A stretch of DNA of 64,000 bases from Pseudomonas sp. SDI. Lineage in GTDB: Bacteria > Pseudomonadota > Gammaproteobacteria > Pseudomonadales > Pseudomonadaceae. The notes under the pieces were generated by a model. That model ran no database searches. It was given only the letters and a program-made list of their open reading frames with translations, and was not told the DNA's origin. Position numbers and translations under genes: made by a program. Each line of letters opens with the position of its first letter. The first letter of the stretch is position 1. Shown in pieces: positions 22,159 through 31,282 of this stretch. Where the stretch lies: NCBI RefSeq assembly GCF_003105155.1, contig NZ_QETK01000002.1, positions 147,614 through 211,613 on the forward strand. The letters run 5' to 3'.

Positions 22159-22186
22159 TTGACATTCGAATTTATCTCACTATAGT
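22159..22186 (+). promoter_or_regulatory. sigma-70 promoter of gltA
   Basis: TTGACA (22159-22164), a 16-base spacer, then TATAGT (22181-22186), pointing toward gltA about 60 bases downstream. The gltA ribosome site AATAGGAGG is strong. Confidence 0.8.
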
Positions 22187-22244
22187 GGTGCGGGCCCTGC
22201 GTGGGGGGTCTGTCTGATGATTTCAAGCATTAATAGGAGGCCAC

Positions 22245-23534
22245 ATGGCTGACAAAAAAGCGCAGTTGGTCATCGAGGGCGCAGCCCCCGTCGAGCTGCC
22301 CATTTTAACCGGCACCGTTGGTCCCGATGTTATCGACGTTAGAGGGTTGGGGGCCACGGGTCACTTCACTTTCGACCCCGGTTTCATGGCGACCGCATCG
22401 TGCGAGTCGAAGATCACCTACATTGACGGCGACAAGGGCATCCTGCTGCATCGCGGCTACCCTATCGAGCAACTCGCCGAGCAATCCGACTACCTCGAGA
22501 CCTGCTACCTGCTGCTCAACGGCGAACTGCCGAATGCCGAGCAGAAGGCCCAGTTCGTCAGCACCGTGAAGAACCACACCATGGTGCACGAGCAGTTGAA
22601 GTCGTTCTTCAACGGCTTCCGCCGCGACGCTCACCCGATGGCCGTGATGTGCGGCGTGGTGGGCGCCCTGTCGGCGTTCTACCATGACTCGCTGGACATC
22701 AATAACCCGCAACACCGCGAAATCTCCGCGGTGCGCCTGGTCGCCAAGATGCCGACCCTGGCAGCGATGGTGTACAAGTACTCCATGGGCCAGCCGATGA
22801 TGTATCCGCGCAACGACCTGTCGTACGCGGAGAACTTCCTGCACATGATGTTCAACACCCCGTGCGAGATCAAACCGATCAGCCCGGTATTGGCCAAGGC
22901 CATGGACCGGATCTTCATCCTCCACGCCGACCACGAACAGAACGCCTCGACGTCCACCGTGCGCCTGGCAGGCTCTTCGGGTGCCAACCCGTTCGCCTGT
23001 ATCGCTGCCGGCATCGCTGCACTCTGGGGCCCGGCTCACGGCGGCGCCAACGAAGCCGTGCTGACCATGCTCGATGAAATCGGCGATGTTTCGAACATCG
23101 ACACGTTCATCGCCAAGGCCAAGGACAAGAACGACCCGTTCAAGCTGATGGGCTTCGGTCACCGCGTTTACAAAAACCGCGACCCGCGCGCCACCGTGAT
23201 GAAGCAGACCTGCGACGAAGTCCTGCGCGAGCTGGGCATCACCAACGACCCGCAGCTGGAACTGGCCATGCGCCTGGAAGAGATCGCCCTGACCGATCCG
23301 TACTTCATCGAGCGCTCGCTGTACCCGAACGTCGACTTCTACTCGGGGATCATCCTCAAGGCGATCGGCATTCCAACCAGCATGTTCACCGTGATCTTCG
23401 CCCTGGCGCGGACTGTCGGCTGGATCTCGCACTGGAAAGAAATGCTCTCCAGCCCGTACAAGATTGGCCGTCCACGCCAGCTGTACACCGGTTACGAGTC
23501 GCGCGACATCGTCAAACTGGAAGACCGCAAGTAA
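22245..23534 (+). CDS. gltA: type II citrate synthase
   Basis: Cytosolic enzyme (429 residues) condensing oxaloacetate and acetyl-CoA. The length and N-terminal beta domain fit the NADH-regulated hexameric type II form. Active-site His lies in [12 protein letters not shown] near 263-274 and in [14 protein letters not shown] near 304-317; the catalytic Asp is in the C-terminal [10 protein letters not shown]. It is divergent from sdhC and has its own promoter and terminator. Confidence 0.98.
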   Translation: MADKKAQLVIEGAAPVELPILTGTVGPDVIDVRGLGATGHFTFDPGFMATASCESKITYIDGDKGILLHRGYPIEQLAEQSDYLETCYLLLNGELPNAEQKAQFVSTVKNHTMVHEQLKSFFNGFRRDAHPMAVMCGVVGALSAFYHDSLDINNPQHREISAVRLVAKMPTLAAMVYKYSMGQPMMYPRNDLSYAENFLHMMFNTPCEIKPISPVLAKAMDRIFILHADHEQNASTSTVRLAGSSGANPFACIAAGIAALWGPAHGGANEAVLTMLDEIGDVSNIDTFIAKAKDKNDPFKLMGFGHRVYKNRDPRATVMKQTCDEVLRELGITNDPQLELAMRLEEIALTDPYFIERSLYPNVDFYSGIILKAIGIPTSMFTVIFALARTVGWISHWKEMLSSPYKIGRPRQLYTGYESRDIVKLEDRK

Positions 23535-23560
23535 GCACTGCCCCGCTCCGCTGAAAACGA

Positions 23561-23590
23561 AAAAAGGCTGCCTTCGGGCAGCCTTTTTTG
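23561..23590 (+). terminator. rho-independent terminator of gltA
   Basis: Stem AAAAAAGGCTGCC / GGCAGCCTTTTTT around TTCG. The symmetric A and T tracts make it potentially bidirectional for the convergent START-domain gene. Confidence 0.93.
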
Positions 23591-23621
23591 TTGGCGTGTC
23601 AAACCAGCTTTTACGCCAACC

Positions 23622-23653
23622 CTGTGGGCGCCGGCCTCGCCGGCAATGGCGCC
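23622..23653. repeat. REP-like palindromic element
   Basis: GTGGGCGCCGGCCTCGCCGG followed by CAATGGCGCC forms an imperfect palindrome (GCCGGC/GCCGGC nested in GGCGCC/GGCGCC). It resembles the GC-rich REP sequences seen between Pseudomonas genes. Confidence 0.4.
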
Positions 23654-23725
23654 ATCACCCTATCACCAGCAAGACCACGCCCTACAGGGGTACAGCAGAG
23701 AATCTACTGGAGCAAAAGCCAACTG

Positions 23726-24331
23726 TTATGGCTTCTCAGCCTTCTCACGCAGCGCTTTCAGTGTGTTGAACGGTGCATCGACCACAAATTTGTTTGCAAT
23801 CATGGACGGCACGCTGCCGCCTGGCTCGGTGTGCACCTGATACGTCACCTCGGTGCCGCCATCCTTGGGCACCAGCTTCCAGAAGCCGTTGACACTGGCA
23901 ACCCGCACAAAGCCATTTTCTTCAGGGAGGTACGTTGGCTCCCCCTTCAGCTCGCGGGTAAGGCTGCCGTCAGCGCCTTGCGAGGTGGTGACATGAATGA
24001 TCGAATCTCGCGGTTTCACCGGCCACGGCGTATTGAACTGGGTGTAAGTCCAGCTTTGGTTGCCTTCGGTCTTCAGCAGTTTTTGCGCTTTGCACTCGTG
24101 AATCCAGGCACAGGCACCGACCACGTCTTCCTGCAAGGCACGCACCTTGGCCAACGGCGCCTTGATGAACGTCACCCCGCGATAGGCCTTGTAATCGGAG
24201 CCCGACTGCTCGGCCAACGACACCTTGATACCGTCCTGGTTCTTCTTCTCGACCCATTCTTCAGCCTGTGCCACCGAGACCAGTGCCACCGAAAAACCCA
24301 CCATCAGTGCAACATGCTTAAACGATCCCAT
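23726..24331 (-). CDS. START domain-containing periplasmic protein
   Basis: A 201-residue exported protein. The signal peptide MGSFKHVALMVGFSVALVSVAQA is followed by a START-like lipid-binding fold covering almost all of the mature chain (EEWVEKKNQDGIKV... to the C-terminal helix NTLKALREKAEK). Typical elements are APLAKVRALQEDVVGACAWI, the WPVKPRDSIIHVTT strand and VTYQVHTEPGGSVPS before the last helix. It may carry a hydrophobic ligand in the periplasm (family inference). It is convergent with gltA. Confidence 0.88.
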   Translation of the reverse strand: MGSFKHVALMVGFSVALVSVAQAEEWVEKKNQDGIKVSLAEQSGSDYKAYRGVTFIKAPLAKVRALQEDVVGACAWIHECKAQKLLKTEGNQSWTYTQFNTPWPVKPRDSIIHVTTSQGADGSLTRELKGEPTYLPEENGFVRVASVNGFWKLVPKDGGTEVTYQVHTEPGGSVPSMIANKFVVDAPFNTLKALREKAEKP

Positions 24332-24366
24332 CGTGTTTTTTTCCTTGTTGTCGAAGATCTATCCAA

Positions 24367-24621
24367 TCAAGCCGCAGTCACTTGCTCCAGCCAACCGATG
24401 ATCCTGATCGCCTCGTCGCGATCCGTACCGCACACCTCCACATCCGCCTTGAAGCCACCGCAAACGGCCGGCCGCTCGGGCCTGCCAAACAAACCGCAAA
24501 GATTGACCACGGAAAGGTGCAGGCAGCGCTCCCCGGCCGGCTTGCCATTGGGCATACCCGGTATTGGTGAGCTGATGGAGGGAGCAATGCAGCAGGCGCC
24601 ACAGCCTTCACGGCAGTTCAT
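24367..24621 (-). CDS. YkgJ family cysteine-cluster protein
   Basis: An 84-residue protein of the YkgJ/UPF0153 family, probably binding zinc or an Fe-S cluster. The signature is MNCREGCGACCIAPSISSP at the N-terminus, with two more Cys-containing blocks (ERCLHLSVVNLCGLFGRPER and PAVCGGFKADVEVCG). The start at 24621 is chosen because the family begins at MNCR; a frame extension to 24660 adds an unlike N-terminus. Role unknown. Confidence 0.88.
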   Translation of the reverse strand: MNCREGCGACCIAPSISSPIPGMPNGKPAGERCLHLSVVNLCGLFGRPERPAVCGGFKADVEVCGTDRDEAIRIIGWLEQVTAA

Positions 24622-24749
24622 GACGTCGGAAACCTCAGATAACAAGTGATGCATGAACAAGGATAGTAACCGCTAAAACAGTCGTTTGAAATTGCCGGCA
24701 GGAGGAAAGTTCCCACCGGTACAAATGACTGCCCGGTCGCAGAACAGGG

Positions 24750-25253
24750 CTACTGTTTGAACTCGAACTCGATGGCCGCGCCTTCGATATCCTGCTGGCG
24801 CGCCTCGTTGCGCAGCTGCAGCTGCATTTCATTGCTGAGCAGGCGGCCGTTGAGCTGGAACGGGCTTTGTGTCGCCGGCTTCTCACCGAACAGGGCCGGC
24901 AGCAATGGCTTGCGCACCTGCGCTTCGATCTGGCTGGACGGCTGCAGCTCCTTGACCATGTCGGGCGGCAAGCTCAGGTCGAGCTTGACCTTGGGCATAG
25001 GCGCGGCAATCACGTCCGCCGTTTTGCGCTTTTGTGACTTGCTCGGCCCCTTGCTGCTAGCAGCAGCCTTGTTCCGCGGCGCCGGTTTGGCAGCAGGCTT
25101 GGCTGCCGCGCGAACCGGCTTTTTCACAGCAGCCGGCGCAGGCTGGGTCTTGCTCGCAGACGTCGGCGACTCGGCCGCCGGCGCCAACGGCGCCAACACG
25201 GACCCAGCCGCCAGGCACAGCAACAGCACGCCAGTACAACGCAACACTTTCAT
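24750..25253 (-). CDS. hypothetical exported protein with Ala/Lys/Pro-rich linker
   Basis: A 167-residue protein I do not recognise by function. The start at 25253 gives the signal peptide MKVLRCTGVLLLCLAAGSVL. A low-complexity linker follows at about 30-85 (KKPVRAAAKPAAKPAPRNK-like). The more ordered C-terminal half includes KVKLDLSLPPDMVKELQPS and FQLNGRLLSNEMQLQLRNEA. The linker resembles periplasm-spanning regions. It lies between the YkgJ-type gene and the MocR gene on the same strand. Confidence 0.75.
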   Translation of the reverse strand: MKVLRCTGVLLLCLAAGSVLAPLAPAAESPTSASKTQPAPAAVKKPVRAAAKPAAKPAPRNKAAASSKGPSKSQKRKTADVIAAPMPKVKLDLSLPPDMVKELQPSSQIEAQVRKPLLPALFGEKPATQSPFQLNGRLLSNEMQLQLRNEARQQDIEGAAIEFEFKQ

Positions 25254-25322
25254 AGGCAGAAACGGACACCGGGGGAAAATGCGTATGCTCCCCGTTCGCC
25301 GCACAACTGGCAAGCCTGCTCG

Positions 25323-26768
25323 TTAAAGGAATACACCCGCCGCCGTCTCCTGACACAACTGATTGGCCAGCATTCCCAGCGTCAGCACCGCGCGCTCAGC
25401 TTCGCGATTCCATGGGATGGCGCAGTTCAGCCGGATGCAATGGTTGAACTGCTCGGTATTACTGAAGATAAGCCCCGGCGCAATACTGATGCCCTGCTGC
25501 AAGGCGCGTACATGCAGCTCCTGGGTATTGACCCGCCCCGGCAGGCTGATCCAGAGAATGAACCCGCCGGTAGGCCGGGTCATCTGGGTACCCTCTGGGA
25601 AGTGCTGTTGCACCGCCAGCTGATAGGCGTTGAGGGTTCGCCGGTACTCCTGGCGGATGTACCTGAGATGGCGGTCGTAGCCGCCGTTTTCCAGGTAGGC
25701 CGCCACCCCCATCTGGGTCACGCTGCAGGCCGAGTGCGTGGTGAAGGTCTGCAGACGCTGGATGTCGGCCTGGTACTTGCCGGCAATGATCCAGCCGATG
25801 CGCACACCAGGTGACAGGGTCTTGGAGAAACTCGAGCAGTAGATCACCCGATCAAGCCGGTCGTACGCCTTCAACGACTTGGTACGGCCCTGCTCGAACA
25901 TGAGCTCGCCGTACACATCGTCTTCGACGATCTGGATATCAAAGTCCGAAGCCAGACGCAGCAACTGCTTCTGCCGATCTTCGGGAATGGTGCCGCCCAG
26001 TGGATTGCTCAACCGCGCCGTCAACACCAGGGCCTTGATCGACCACTGGTTGGCTGCCAGTTGCAGGGCCTCGACACTGATGCCGGTGGTCGGATCGCTG
26101 GGAATCTCGATGACTTTCAAGCCGAGCAGGTCGGCCAGTTGCAACAAACCATAGTACGTCGGCGACTCTGCTGCGATCAGGTCGCCCGGCCGGGTGAGTA
26201 CCCGCAGCGACATCTGCAAGGCGTCGACACAGCCATGGGTCACGACCACCTCGGACGGATCGACCACCACCCCGGCGTCGCGCATACGAATGGCAATCTG
26301 CCGGCGCAGCGGCTCAAAACCCGGGCTGAACATATAGCTGAAGGCCCGTGGGCTCTGGAAGCGGGTGACCTTGGACAACTGCTGATGCAGCGCCCGCACC
26401 GGCAGGTAGTCGACATGCGGGGTCGCCGCACCGAACGGGAACACTCCATCGCGGCGCGCTTCGATCAACACCTGCTGAATGATGCTGCTGCGCGTGACCA
26501 GCCCCGGCCGCTCGACCCGGGCGATATCCGGTGTCGGCGCGGTCAGCGCCGGGGTTTGGTGCACATAGTAGCCGGACTGCGGCCGAGCGCGGATCAGCCC
26601 CTGATCTTCGAGATTGGCGTACGCCTGCAATACCGTGGCATGACTGACATTGAGCTGGGCGCTCATCTTGCGCACCGACGGAACACGTTCGCCGGGCTGG
26701 TAGACACCACGACGGATGTCCTCGGCCAGTTGCTGGGCGATGCGCTGATAGAGCAACAGGTTGGTCAT
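25323..26768 (-). CDS. MocR-type GntR/aminotransferase fusion transcriptional regulator
   Basis: A 481-residue PLP-dependent regulator: an N-terminal winged-helix GntR domain (1-70; VPSVRKMSAQLNVSHATVLQ is the recognition helix-turn-helix) joined to a class I aminotransferase-fold domain. The PLP Lys lies in CSSFSKTLSPGVRIGW near 325-340; ARLSNPLGGTIPEDRQ and VEDDVYGEL are the other cofactor-site blocks. MocR proteins sense amino acids or PLP derivatives. The target is unknown and no divergent metabolic gene is next to it, so autoregulation through the repeats upstream is the simplest idea. Confidence 0.93.
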   Translation of the reverse strand: MTNLLLYQRIAQQLAEDIRRGVYQPGERVPSVRKMSAQLNVSHATVLQAYANLEDQGLIRARPQSGYYVHQTPALTAPTPDIARVERPGLVTRSSIIQQVLIEARRDGVFPFGAATPHVDYLPVRALHQQLSKVTRFQSPRAFSYMFSPGFEPLRRQIAIRMRDAGVVVDPSEVVVTHGCVDALQMSLRVLTRPGDLIAAESPTYYGLLQLADLLGLKVIEIPSDPTTGISVEALQLAANQWSIKALVLTARLSNPLGGTIPEDRQKQLLRLASDFDIQIVEDDVYGELMFEQGRTKSLKAYDRLDRVIYCSSFSKTLSPGVRIGWIIAGKYQADIQRLQTFTTHSACSVTQMGVAAYLENGGYDRHLRYIRQEYRRTLNAYQLAVQQHFPEGTQMTRPTGGFILWISLPGRVNTQELHVRALQQGISIAPGLIFSNTEQFNHCIRLNCAIPWNREAERAVLTLGMLANQLCQETAAGVFL

Positions 26769-26805
26769 GATCTAACTCTCGACACGCAGGCAATCTAGTT
26801 ATTCT

Positions 26806-26856
26806 TGTACAGACCGTTGGAGAATACCGGAACAGTTCCCAAGTGTACTGGGACAG
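26806..26856 (-). promoter_or_regulatory. candidate operator: three direct repeats before the MocR gene
   Basis: TGTACAG (26806-26812), GGAACAG (26829-26835) and GGGACAG (26850-26856) repeat in one orientation at 23- and 21-base steps, about two helical turns. They start 38 bases upstream of the regulator's ATG. MocR regulators commonly bind spaced direct repeats. Assignment to this regulator is inferred. Confidence 0.5.
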
Positions 26857-26935
26857 ATCGCAGAATAGTCGACATTACAGTTGCGTGATAGGCGCTTTTT
26901 TGAACGTTTGGGCATAAGCAGGCGTTCAGACATAA

Positions 26936-26964
26936 AAAAACCCGGCGACGTCGGTCTACCGGGT
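26936..26964 (-). terminator. rho-independent terminator of the OmpA-lipoprotein operon
   Basis: Stem ACCCGG / CCGGGT with a 13-base loop that itself contains CGACGTCG, followed on the minus strand by seven T residues. It lies 21 bases after the OmpA-like gene. Confidence 0.85.
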
Positions 26965-26984
26965 TCTGCTGACTGCAACCGCCG

Positions 26985-27794
26985 TTAACGCGCGGCGCCG
27001 AGCCGACCTTTCGCGTCGGAGAAGACGATCTCGACGCGCCGGTTCTGCGCCCTGCCCCGCTCCGAGGCGTTGGCCTCGACCGGGTATTGGTCACCGTAGC
27101 CTTCCACCTGAATGCGCTTCTCGTCGACACCCAGGTCGACCAGCATGTCGGCGACCGATTGCGCGCGGTCTTTCGACAGTTTCAGGTTTTCCTCGGCAGC
27201 ACCCGTGCTGTCGGTGTAACCCTCGATGCGCACGACCCGCTTGGGGTTGAGCTGGAGGAACTGCACCAGCTTGAGCACGGTGCGGCTGGCCGAGTTCTTC
27301 AGCTCGGCCTGACCGGTGTCGAACAGCACGTCGCCCAGGGTCATCACCAGGCCGCGGTCGCTCTGCATGGTCGCCAGGCTGACGATCTGCTCTTCGAGCC
27401 ACTTGCCCTGCTGTTGAACGCTGGTCAGCTTGGCTTCGCGCAGGGCCAGTTGCAGGCGCTGGCGCTCCAGCTCAAGTTTGGCCTGACGCTCCTGATTGAG
27501 CACCAGGTTGGTGTGCTCGCGGGCGATCTCGCTATAGCGCTGGCTGAGGTAGGCATAATGCCGCACATCGGCACCCGTTCCCATATAAGTAGCCAGACGC
27601 TCGGCACGTCCCAGCGATTCGCCGGCACGGATCACGTCCCGTGGCGCACTGCGCAATACGTTGGAATCATCCTTTACCGACTGGAAGGTCGCACTGGCCT
27701 GATCGAGTGCGCTTTCGCTACGCTCGCTGGCACAGCCCTGCAAGCCGAGAGCGCCGAGCATCAGTAGCGCGGCCAATGGTTTGTTCGAACTCAC
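26985..27794 (-). CDS. OmpA-family lipoprotein with DUF4398-like N-terminal part
   Basis: Outer-membrane lipoprotein (269 residues). Lipobox LGLQGCAS at the end of a 20-residue signal, then a helical DUF4398-like segment (about 30-150) that is probably coiled coil. The C-terminal OmpA peptidoglycan-binding domain at about 155-262 contains GDVLFDTGQAELKNSA, IEGYTDSTGAAEEN and YGDQYPVEANASERGRAQNR, with NRRVEI at the end. It should tether the outer membrane to peptidoglycan. It overlaps the upstream small lipoprotein gene by 4 bases. Confidence 0.92.
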   Translation of the reverse strand: MSSNKPLAALLMLGALGLQGCASERSESALDQASATFQSVKDDSNVLRSAPRDVIRAGESLGRAERLATYMGTGADVRHYAYLSQRYSEIAREHTNLVLNQERQAKLELERQRLQLALREAKLTSVQQQGKWLEEQIVSLATMQSDRGLVMTLGDVLFDTGQAELKNSASRTVLKLVQFLQLNPKRVVRIEGYTDSTGAAEENLKLSKDRAQSVADMLVDLGVDEKRIQVEGYGDQYPVEANASERGRAQNRRVEIVFSDAKGRLGAAR

Positions 27795-28144
27795 CGCTGT
27801 TCCCCCAACTGCTTGCGAAGACGATTGACCCGCGATTGCAGCAGGTCGAGTTGCTCCTGGCTCTTCTGGGTCAGCACGCGGGCCTCGGCCAGGCGCGCAT
27901 CCAGCTCGGCCTGTTCGGCACGCATGCGCGCATCGCGATACGACTCGCTGAGCATGTTGGCCTGAGCCCGTGCCAGTTTCTCTTCGGCCAGCTTGAGCTC
28001 GGCGAGCTCTTCGGTCGCGCCTACGGCCTTGGCCTGCTCCAGCGCTTGTTCGGACAGGCGCATCTGTTCATGCGGCGCCGGGTCGGTAGCGCAACCGGCC
28101 AGGGCCAATAGCGCCAAGGCAACGAATAGCGGTTGAGTTCTCAC
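27791..28144 (-). CDS. DUF4398 domain lipoprotein
   Basis: A 117-residue lipoprotein: signal peptide with lipobox LALAGCAT, then a single long amphipathic helix region (ELAELKLAEEKLARAQANML; VLTQKSQEQLDLLQSRVNRL), consistent with a coiled coil. The DUF4398 character is shared with the N-terminal part of the OmpA-like lipoprotein with which it overlaps, so the two proteins may interact through these helices (inference). Confidence 0.88.
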   Translation of the reverse strand: MRTQPLFVALALLALAGCATDPAPHEQMRLSEQALEQAKAVGATEELAELKLAEEKLARAQANMLSESYRDARMRAEQAELDARLAEARVLTQKSQEQLDLLQSRVNRLRKQLGEQR

Positions 28145-28153
28145 ACAATCTTC

Positions 28154-28978
28154 CTACGGTTTGAGGGCGTCGAGCGGTTGCTGCAATTGCGCTTTCCAAC
28201 GCTCAACATTGCGTTGCAGTACTGCCTGGGACACGCCAGAGGGAGGCAATTCTGTCAGTTTTTTTGCCAGCTGTCCGCGCAACCACGCGTCATTGCAGGC
28301 GGAATTGTGCGACAGCGCCAGGTACAGACCAGGACGATCGAGCGCTACCCCGCGGGCAATGATGTCATTGGCCATGCCCAGGCTCTGCGCCATGGCCATA
28401 CCGGCGTAGCGCCCGGCCAGCACATAGTCGACCTGGCCCAGCAGCAGTTTCTGGAAGGCCTGGGTCAGGTTCTGCGCGGTACCGAGCTTCAGCTGACCCT
28501 TGGCAAAGGCAGCAAATTCGGGCGTCAACCGGGCCTTTTCGGACACTGCACCCTGATGCTGGTGCAGGTCGGTCAGCGCCTCATAGACCAGCGCCGAGTC
28601 GCGGCGGGTCCAGACCACGTATTCGTTCTGCAACAGTGCCGGGTGGATGTAGTCCAGCGCGGTGAGATCGGTGACGGCCAGCGGCGCATCCACCAGCACG
28701 TCCATGCGCCCACTGCGCACCTCTTCCTGGGCTTCGGCACGCTTGCCGGCATACAACACCTCGACCTTCAGGCCGAGCTCGCCAGCCACCTGTTGCAGCA
28801 GATCGACACTGGCACCGATCAGGTGCTTGGGGTCCTGCGGATCGCGCCAGGCATATGGCGGGGCGTCGGGACTGCCAGTGGCCACCAGCCGCTCGCACTT
28901 GCCCAGCGCCAGCGCCTGCGGCGGCAAACTTGCAAGGCTCAACAGCCCTATCGCGGTAATCCGCCCCAGCCAACCCAT
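28154..28978 (-). CDS. periplasmic solute-binding protein (SBP_bac_3 family)
   Basis: A 274-residue exported protein. The start at 28978 (MGWLGRITAIGLLSLASLPP) has GGGAGG upstream and gives a clean signal peptide; the frame extends to a TTG at 29026 with no ribosome site. The mature part is an extracellular amino-acid-type binding protein, with DAPPYAWRDPQDPKHLIGAS near the start and a ligand-site-like SGRMDVLVDAPLAVTDLTAL. No permease or ATPase gene is adjacent, so it may serve a distant transporter or be a sensor. Ten bases separate it from the lipoprotein gene. Confidence 0.86.
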   Translation of the reverse strand: MGWLGRITAIGLLSLASLPPQALALGKCERLVATGSPDAPPYAWRDPQDPKHLIGASVDLLQQVAGELGLKVEVLYAGKRAEAQEEVRSGRMDVLVDAPLAVTDLTALDYIHPALLQNEYVVWTRRDSALVYEALTDLHQHQGAVSEKARLTPEFAAFAKGQLKLGTAQNLTQAFQKLLLGQVDYVLAGRYAGMAMAQSLGMANDIIARGVALDRPGLYLALSHNSACNDAWLRGQLAKKLTELPPSGVSQAVLQRNVERWKAQLQQPLDALKP

Positions 28979-29010
28979 GCAACGCCTCCCTAGCCTTTTT
29001 CGGCCGAAAT

Positions 29011-29039
29011 AAAAAAGCCCGGTCAACAGACCGGGCTCT
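29011..29039 (-). terminator. rho-independent terminator of etfBA
   Basis: Perfect 9-base stem AGCCCGGTC / GACCGGGCT around a 4-base loop, followed on the minus strand by six T residues. It lies 22 bases after etfA. Confidence 0.92.
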
Positions 29040-29059
29040 TTATAAGTGAAGCCGCTGGA

Positions 29060-29989
29060 TTAAACCAGCTTCTCCAGCTCAGGTACGGCTTCGAACAGGT
29101 CTGCAACCAGACCGTAGTCGGCCACCTGGAAGATCGGCGCTTCTTCGTCCTTGTTGATCGCAACGATCACTTTGGAATCTTTCATGCCGGCCAGGTGCTG
29201 GATCGCGCCGGAGATACCGACAGCGATGTACAGCTGAGGTGCAACGATCTTGCCGGTCTGACCGACCTGCATGTCGTTCGGCACAAAACCTGCGTCGACT
29301 GCGGCGCGCGAAGCACCGACAGCAGCACCCAGCTTGTCGGCCAGGGCGTACAGGTGTTTGAAGTTGTCGCCGTTCTGCATGCCGCGGCCGCCAGAAACGA
29401 CGATCTTGGCAGCGGTCAGCTCTGGGCGGTCGGACTTGGCCAGCTCTTCGCCAACAAAAGCCGATTTGCCCGCGTCGTGTGCGGCAGCCACTGCTTCAAC
29501 TGCAGCCGAACCACCTTCGGCGGCAACGGCGTCGAAGCCGGTGGAACGCACGGTGATGACTTTGACGGCAGCGCTCGATTGCACGGTGGCAATGGCGTTA
29601 CCGGCGTAGATCGGACGCTTGAAGGTGTCAGCCGATTCAACCGAGATGATCTCGGAGATCTGGTCGACGTCGAGCAGCGCAGCAACGCGCGGCAGGATGT
29701 TCTTGCCGTTGGAGGTAGCAGGTGCCAGCACGTGGCTATAGCCCTTGCCCAGTTCGGCGACCAGCGGTGCAACGTTTTCTGGCAGTTGGTGAGCGTAGGC
29801 CGCGTTGTCGGCAACCAGCACCTTGGCAACGCCAGCGATCTTCGCGGCGGCTTCAGCAACACCACCCACGCCCTGGCCTGCGACCAGTACGTGGATGTCG
29901 CCACCGATCTTGGCAGCGGCCGCAACGGTGTTCAGGGTAGCCGGTGCAACGGCACCGTTTTCGTGTTCAGCGATAACCAGGATAGTCAT
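29060..29989 (-). CDS. etfA: electron transfer flavoprotein alpha subunit
   Basis: FAD-binding subunit (309 residues) of ETF, which collects electrons from acyl-CoA dehydrogenases and passes them to ETF:ubiquinone oxidoreductase. C-terminal FAD site: [40 protein letters not shown] and [20 protein letters not shown]. It directly abuts etfB (TAAATG). Confidence 0.97.
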   Translation of the reverse strand: MTILVIAEHENGAVAPATLNTVAAAAKIGGDIHVLVAGQGVGGVAEAAAKIAGVAKVLVADNAAYAHQLPENVAPLVAELGKGYSHVLAPATSNGKNILPRVAALLDVDQISEIISVESADTFKRPIYAGNAIATVQSSAAVKVITVRSTGFDAVAAEGGSAAVEAVAAAHDAGKSAFVGEELAKSDRPELTAAKIVVSGGRGMQNGDNFKHLYALADKLGAAVGASRAAVDAGFVPNDMQVGQTGKIVAPQLYIAVGISGAIQHLAGMKDSKVIVAINKDEEAPIFQVADYGLVADLFEAVPELEKLV

Positions 29990-30739
29990 TTAGATTACCT
30001 TCGCCTCGTTCTTCAGTTTCTCGACCAGTTCAGCCACCGACTTAACCTTGATACCGGCGCTGCGAGCAGCCGGTGCTTCGACTTTCAGGGTCTTGTTGGT
30101 AGAGCCGGTGGAAACGCCCAGGGCGTCCGGGGTAACGGTTTCCAGCGGCTTCTTCTTGGCCTTCATGATGTTCGGCAGCGAAGCGTAGCGCGGCTCGTTC
30201 AGACGCAGGTCGGTGGTGACGATGGCTGGCAGGTTCAGCGCCACGGTCTGCAGGCCGCCATCGATTTCACGGGTAACGTTGACCTTGTCGCCTGCCACTT
30301 CAACCTTGGAGGCGAAGGTGCCCTGGGCGAAGCCGGTCAGCGCGGCCAGCATCTGACCAGTCTGGTTGTTATCGCTGTCGATGGCTTGTTTGCCGAGGAT
30401 CACCAGCTGTGGCTGCTCCTTGTCGACAACCGCCTTGAGCAGCTTGGCAACCGCCAGGGAATTCAGTTCGTCGGCAGACTCGACCAGTACCGCACGGTCA
30501 GCACCCAGCGCCAGCGCAGTACGCAGTTGCTCCTGGGCAGTGGCCGGGCCGATGGTAACGACGACGATCTCGGTCGCTACGCCTTTTTCTTTCAGGCGTA
30601 CGGCTTCTTCTACGGCGATTTCGCAGAAGGGGTTCATGGACATCTTGACGTTAGCAAGGTCGACGCCGGAGTTGTCCGCCTTGACGCGAACCTTGACGTT
30701 ATAGTCGACCACTCGTTTGACAGCTACAAGAACCTTCAT
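29990..30739 (-). CDS. etfB: electron transfer flavoprotein beta subunit
   Basis: AMP-binding partner (249 residues) of EtfA. The start ATG at 30739 ([20 protein letters not shown]) has AGGAA upstream; a longer frame to 30784 is not family-like. The ETF beta signature region near residues 160-185 reads [20 protein letters not shown]. First gene of etfBA, divergent from the ETF dehydrogenase. Confidence 0.97.
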   Translation of the reverse strand: MKVLVAVKRVVDYNVKVRVKADNSGVDLANVKMSMNPFCEIAVEEAVRLKEKGVATEIVVVTIGPATAQEQLRTALALGADRAVLVESADELNSLAVAKLLKAVVDKEQPQLVILGKQAIDSDNNQTGQMLAALTGFAQGTFASKVEVAGDKVNVTREIDGGLQTVALNLPAIVTTDLRLNEPRYASLPNIMKAKKKPLETVTPDALGVSTGSTNKTLKVEAPAARSAGIKVKSVAELVEKLKNEAKVI

Positions 30740-31113
30740 GGATTCCTCGTTACTCTCCGGTGAAAAGAATGTCGCCTGGGGCAAACCCGGCGATTGCGCG
30801 TGGGTACAAGGGCACCTCTAAAAACGATTGCAGGCAGCGGAATTTATCCTGACTCAGCAGTCTCTATCCGACCCTTCATCGCAAAACCCGTGAGTCATTT
30901 TTTGTCGTGGTGTGTAAACTCCACTACAAAGCGGGTTCTGGCGTAACTGCCATGCTTTCTGCCAGGTTTTTAGGGGTGCACCTGCATCCTACGATCAGCC
31001 TACGGCGAGCGTAAAACCGCTCGTATCTTGACCGTAACGCCCAATCCGGTCAATACGCCAAACCGGTCAGCTTCAAGCCGCGCATCTTTGATTTTACTGG
31101 CCTGCGGCAAATT
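30740..31113. other. etfB upstream region, no gene seen
   Basis: About 370 bases between etfB and the operator of the divergent ETF dehydrogenase gene. No coding frame or clear promoter boxes were found for etfB, although its promoter must lie here. No second PsrA-like site was seen. Confidence 0.4.
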
Positions 31114-31127
31114 CAAACAAACGTTTG
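31114..31127 (+). promoter_or_regulatory. PsrA-type operator at the ETF dehydrogenase promoter
   Basis: CAAAC-AAAC-GTTTG matches the PsrA operator pattern (C/G)AAAC-N2-4-GTTT(G/C) as I know it from P. aeruginosa and P. putida. It also contains the perfect palindrome ACAAACGTTTGT. It ends 2 bases before the -35 box, a position suited to repression relieved by long-chain acyl groups. Confidence 0.7.
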
Positions 31128-31129
31128 TA

Positions 31130-31158
31130 TTGGACCTCGCAAGTGGTGTAGATATAAT
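31130..31158 (+). promoter_or_regulatory. sigma-70 promoter of the ETF dehydrogenase gene
   Basis: TTGGAC (31130-31135), a 17-base spacer, TATAAT (31153-31158). The -10 is perfect. The transcript leader is about 120 bases. Confidence 0.85.
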
Positions 31159-31282
31159 GCGCGGCCAAGAGAAAGCGGTGTAGTCCGTCATCGTCCGAGC
31201 TACAGGCCCGGGCAGCTCGAAAATGACCGCCTGACACCCGCCAATAAAGAAAAACCGATGAGCCTTGAGTAGGAGAGAACCT

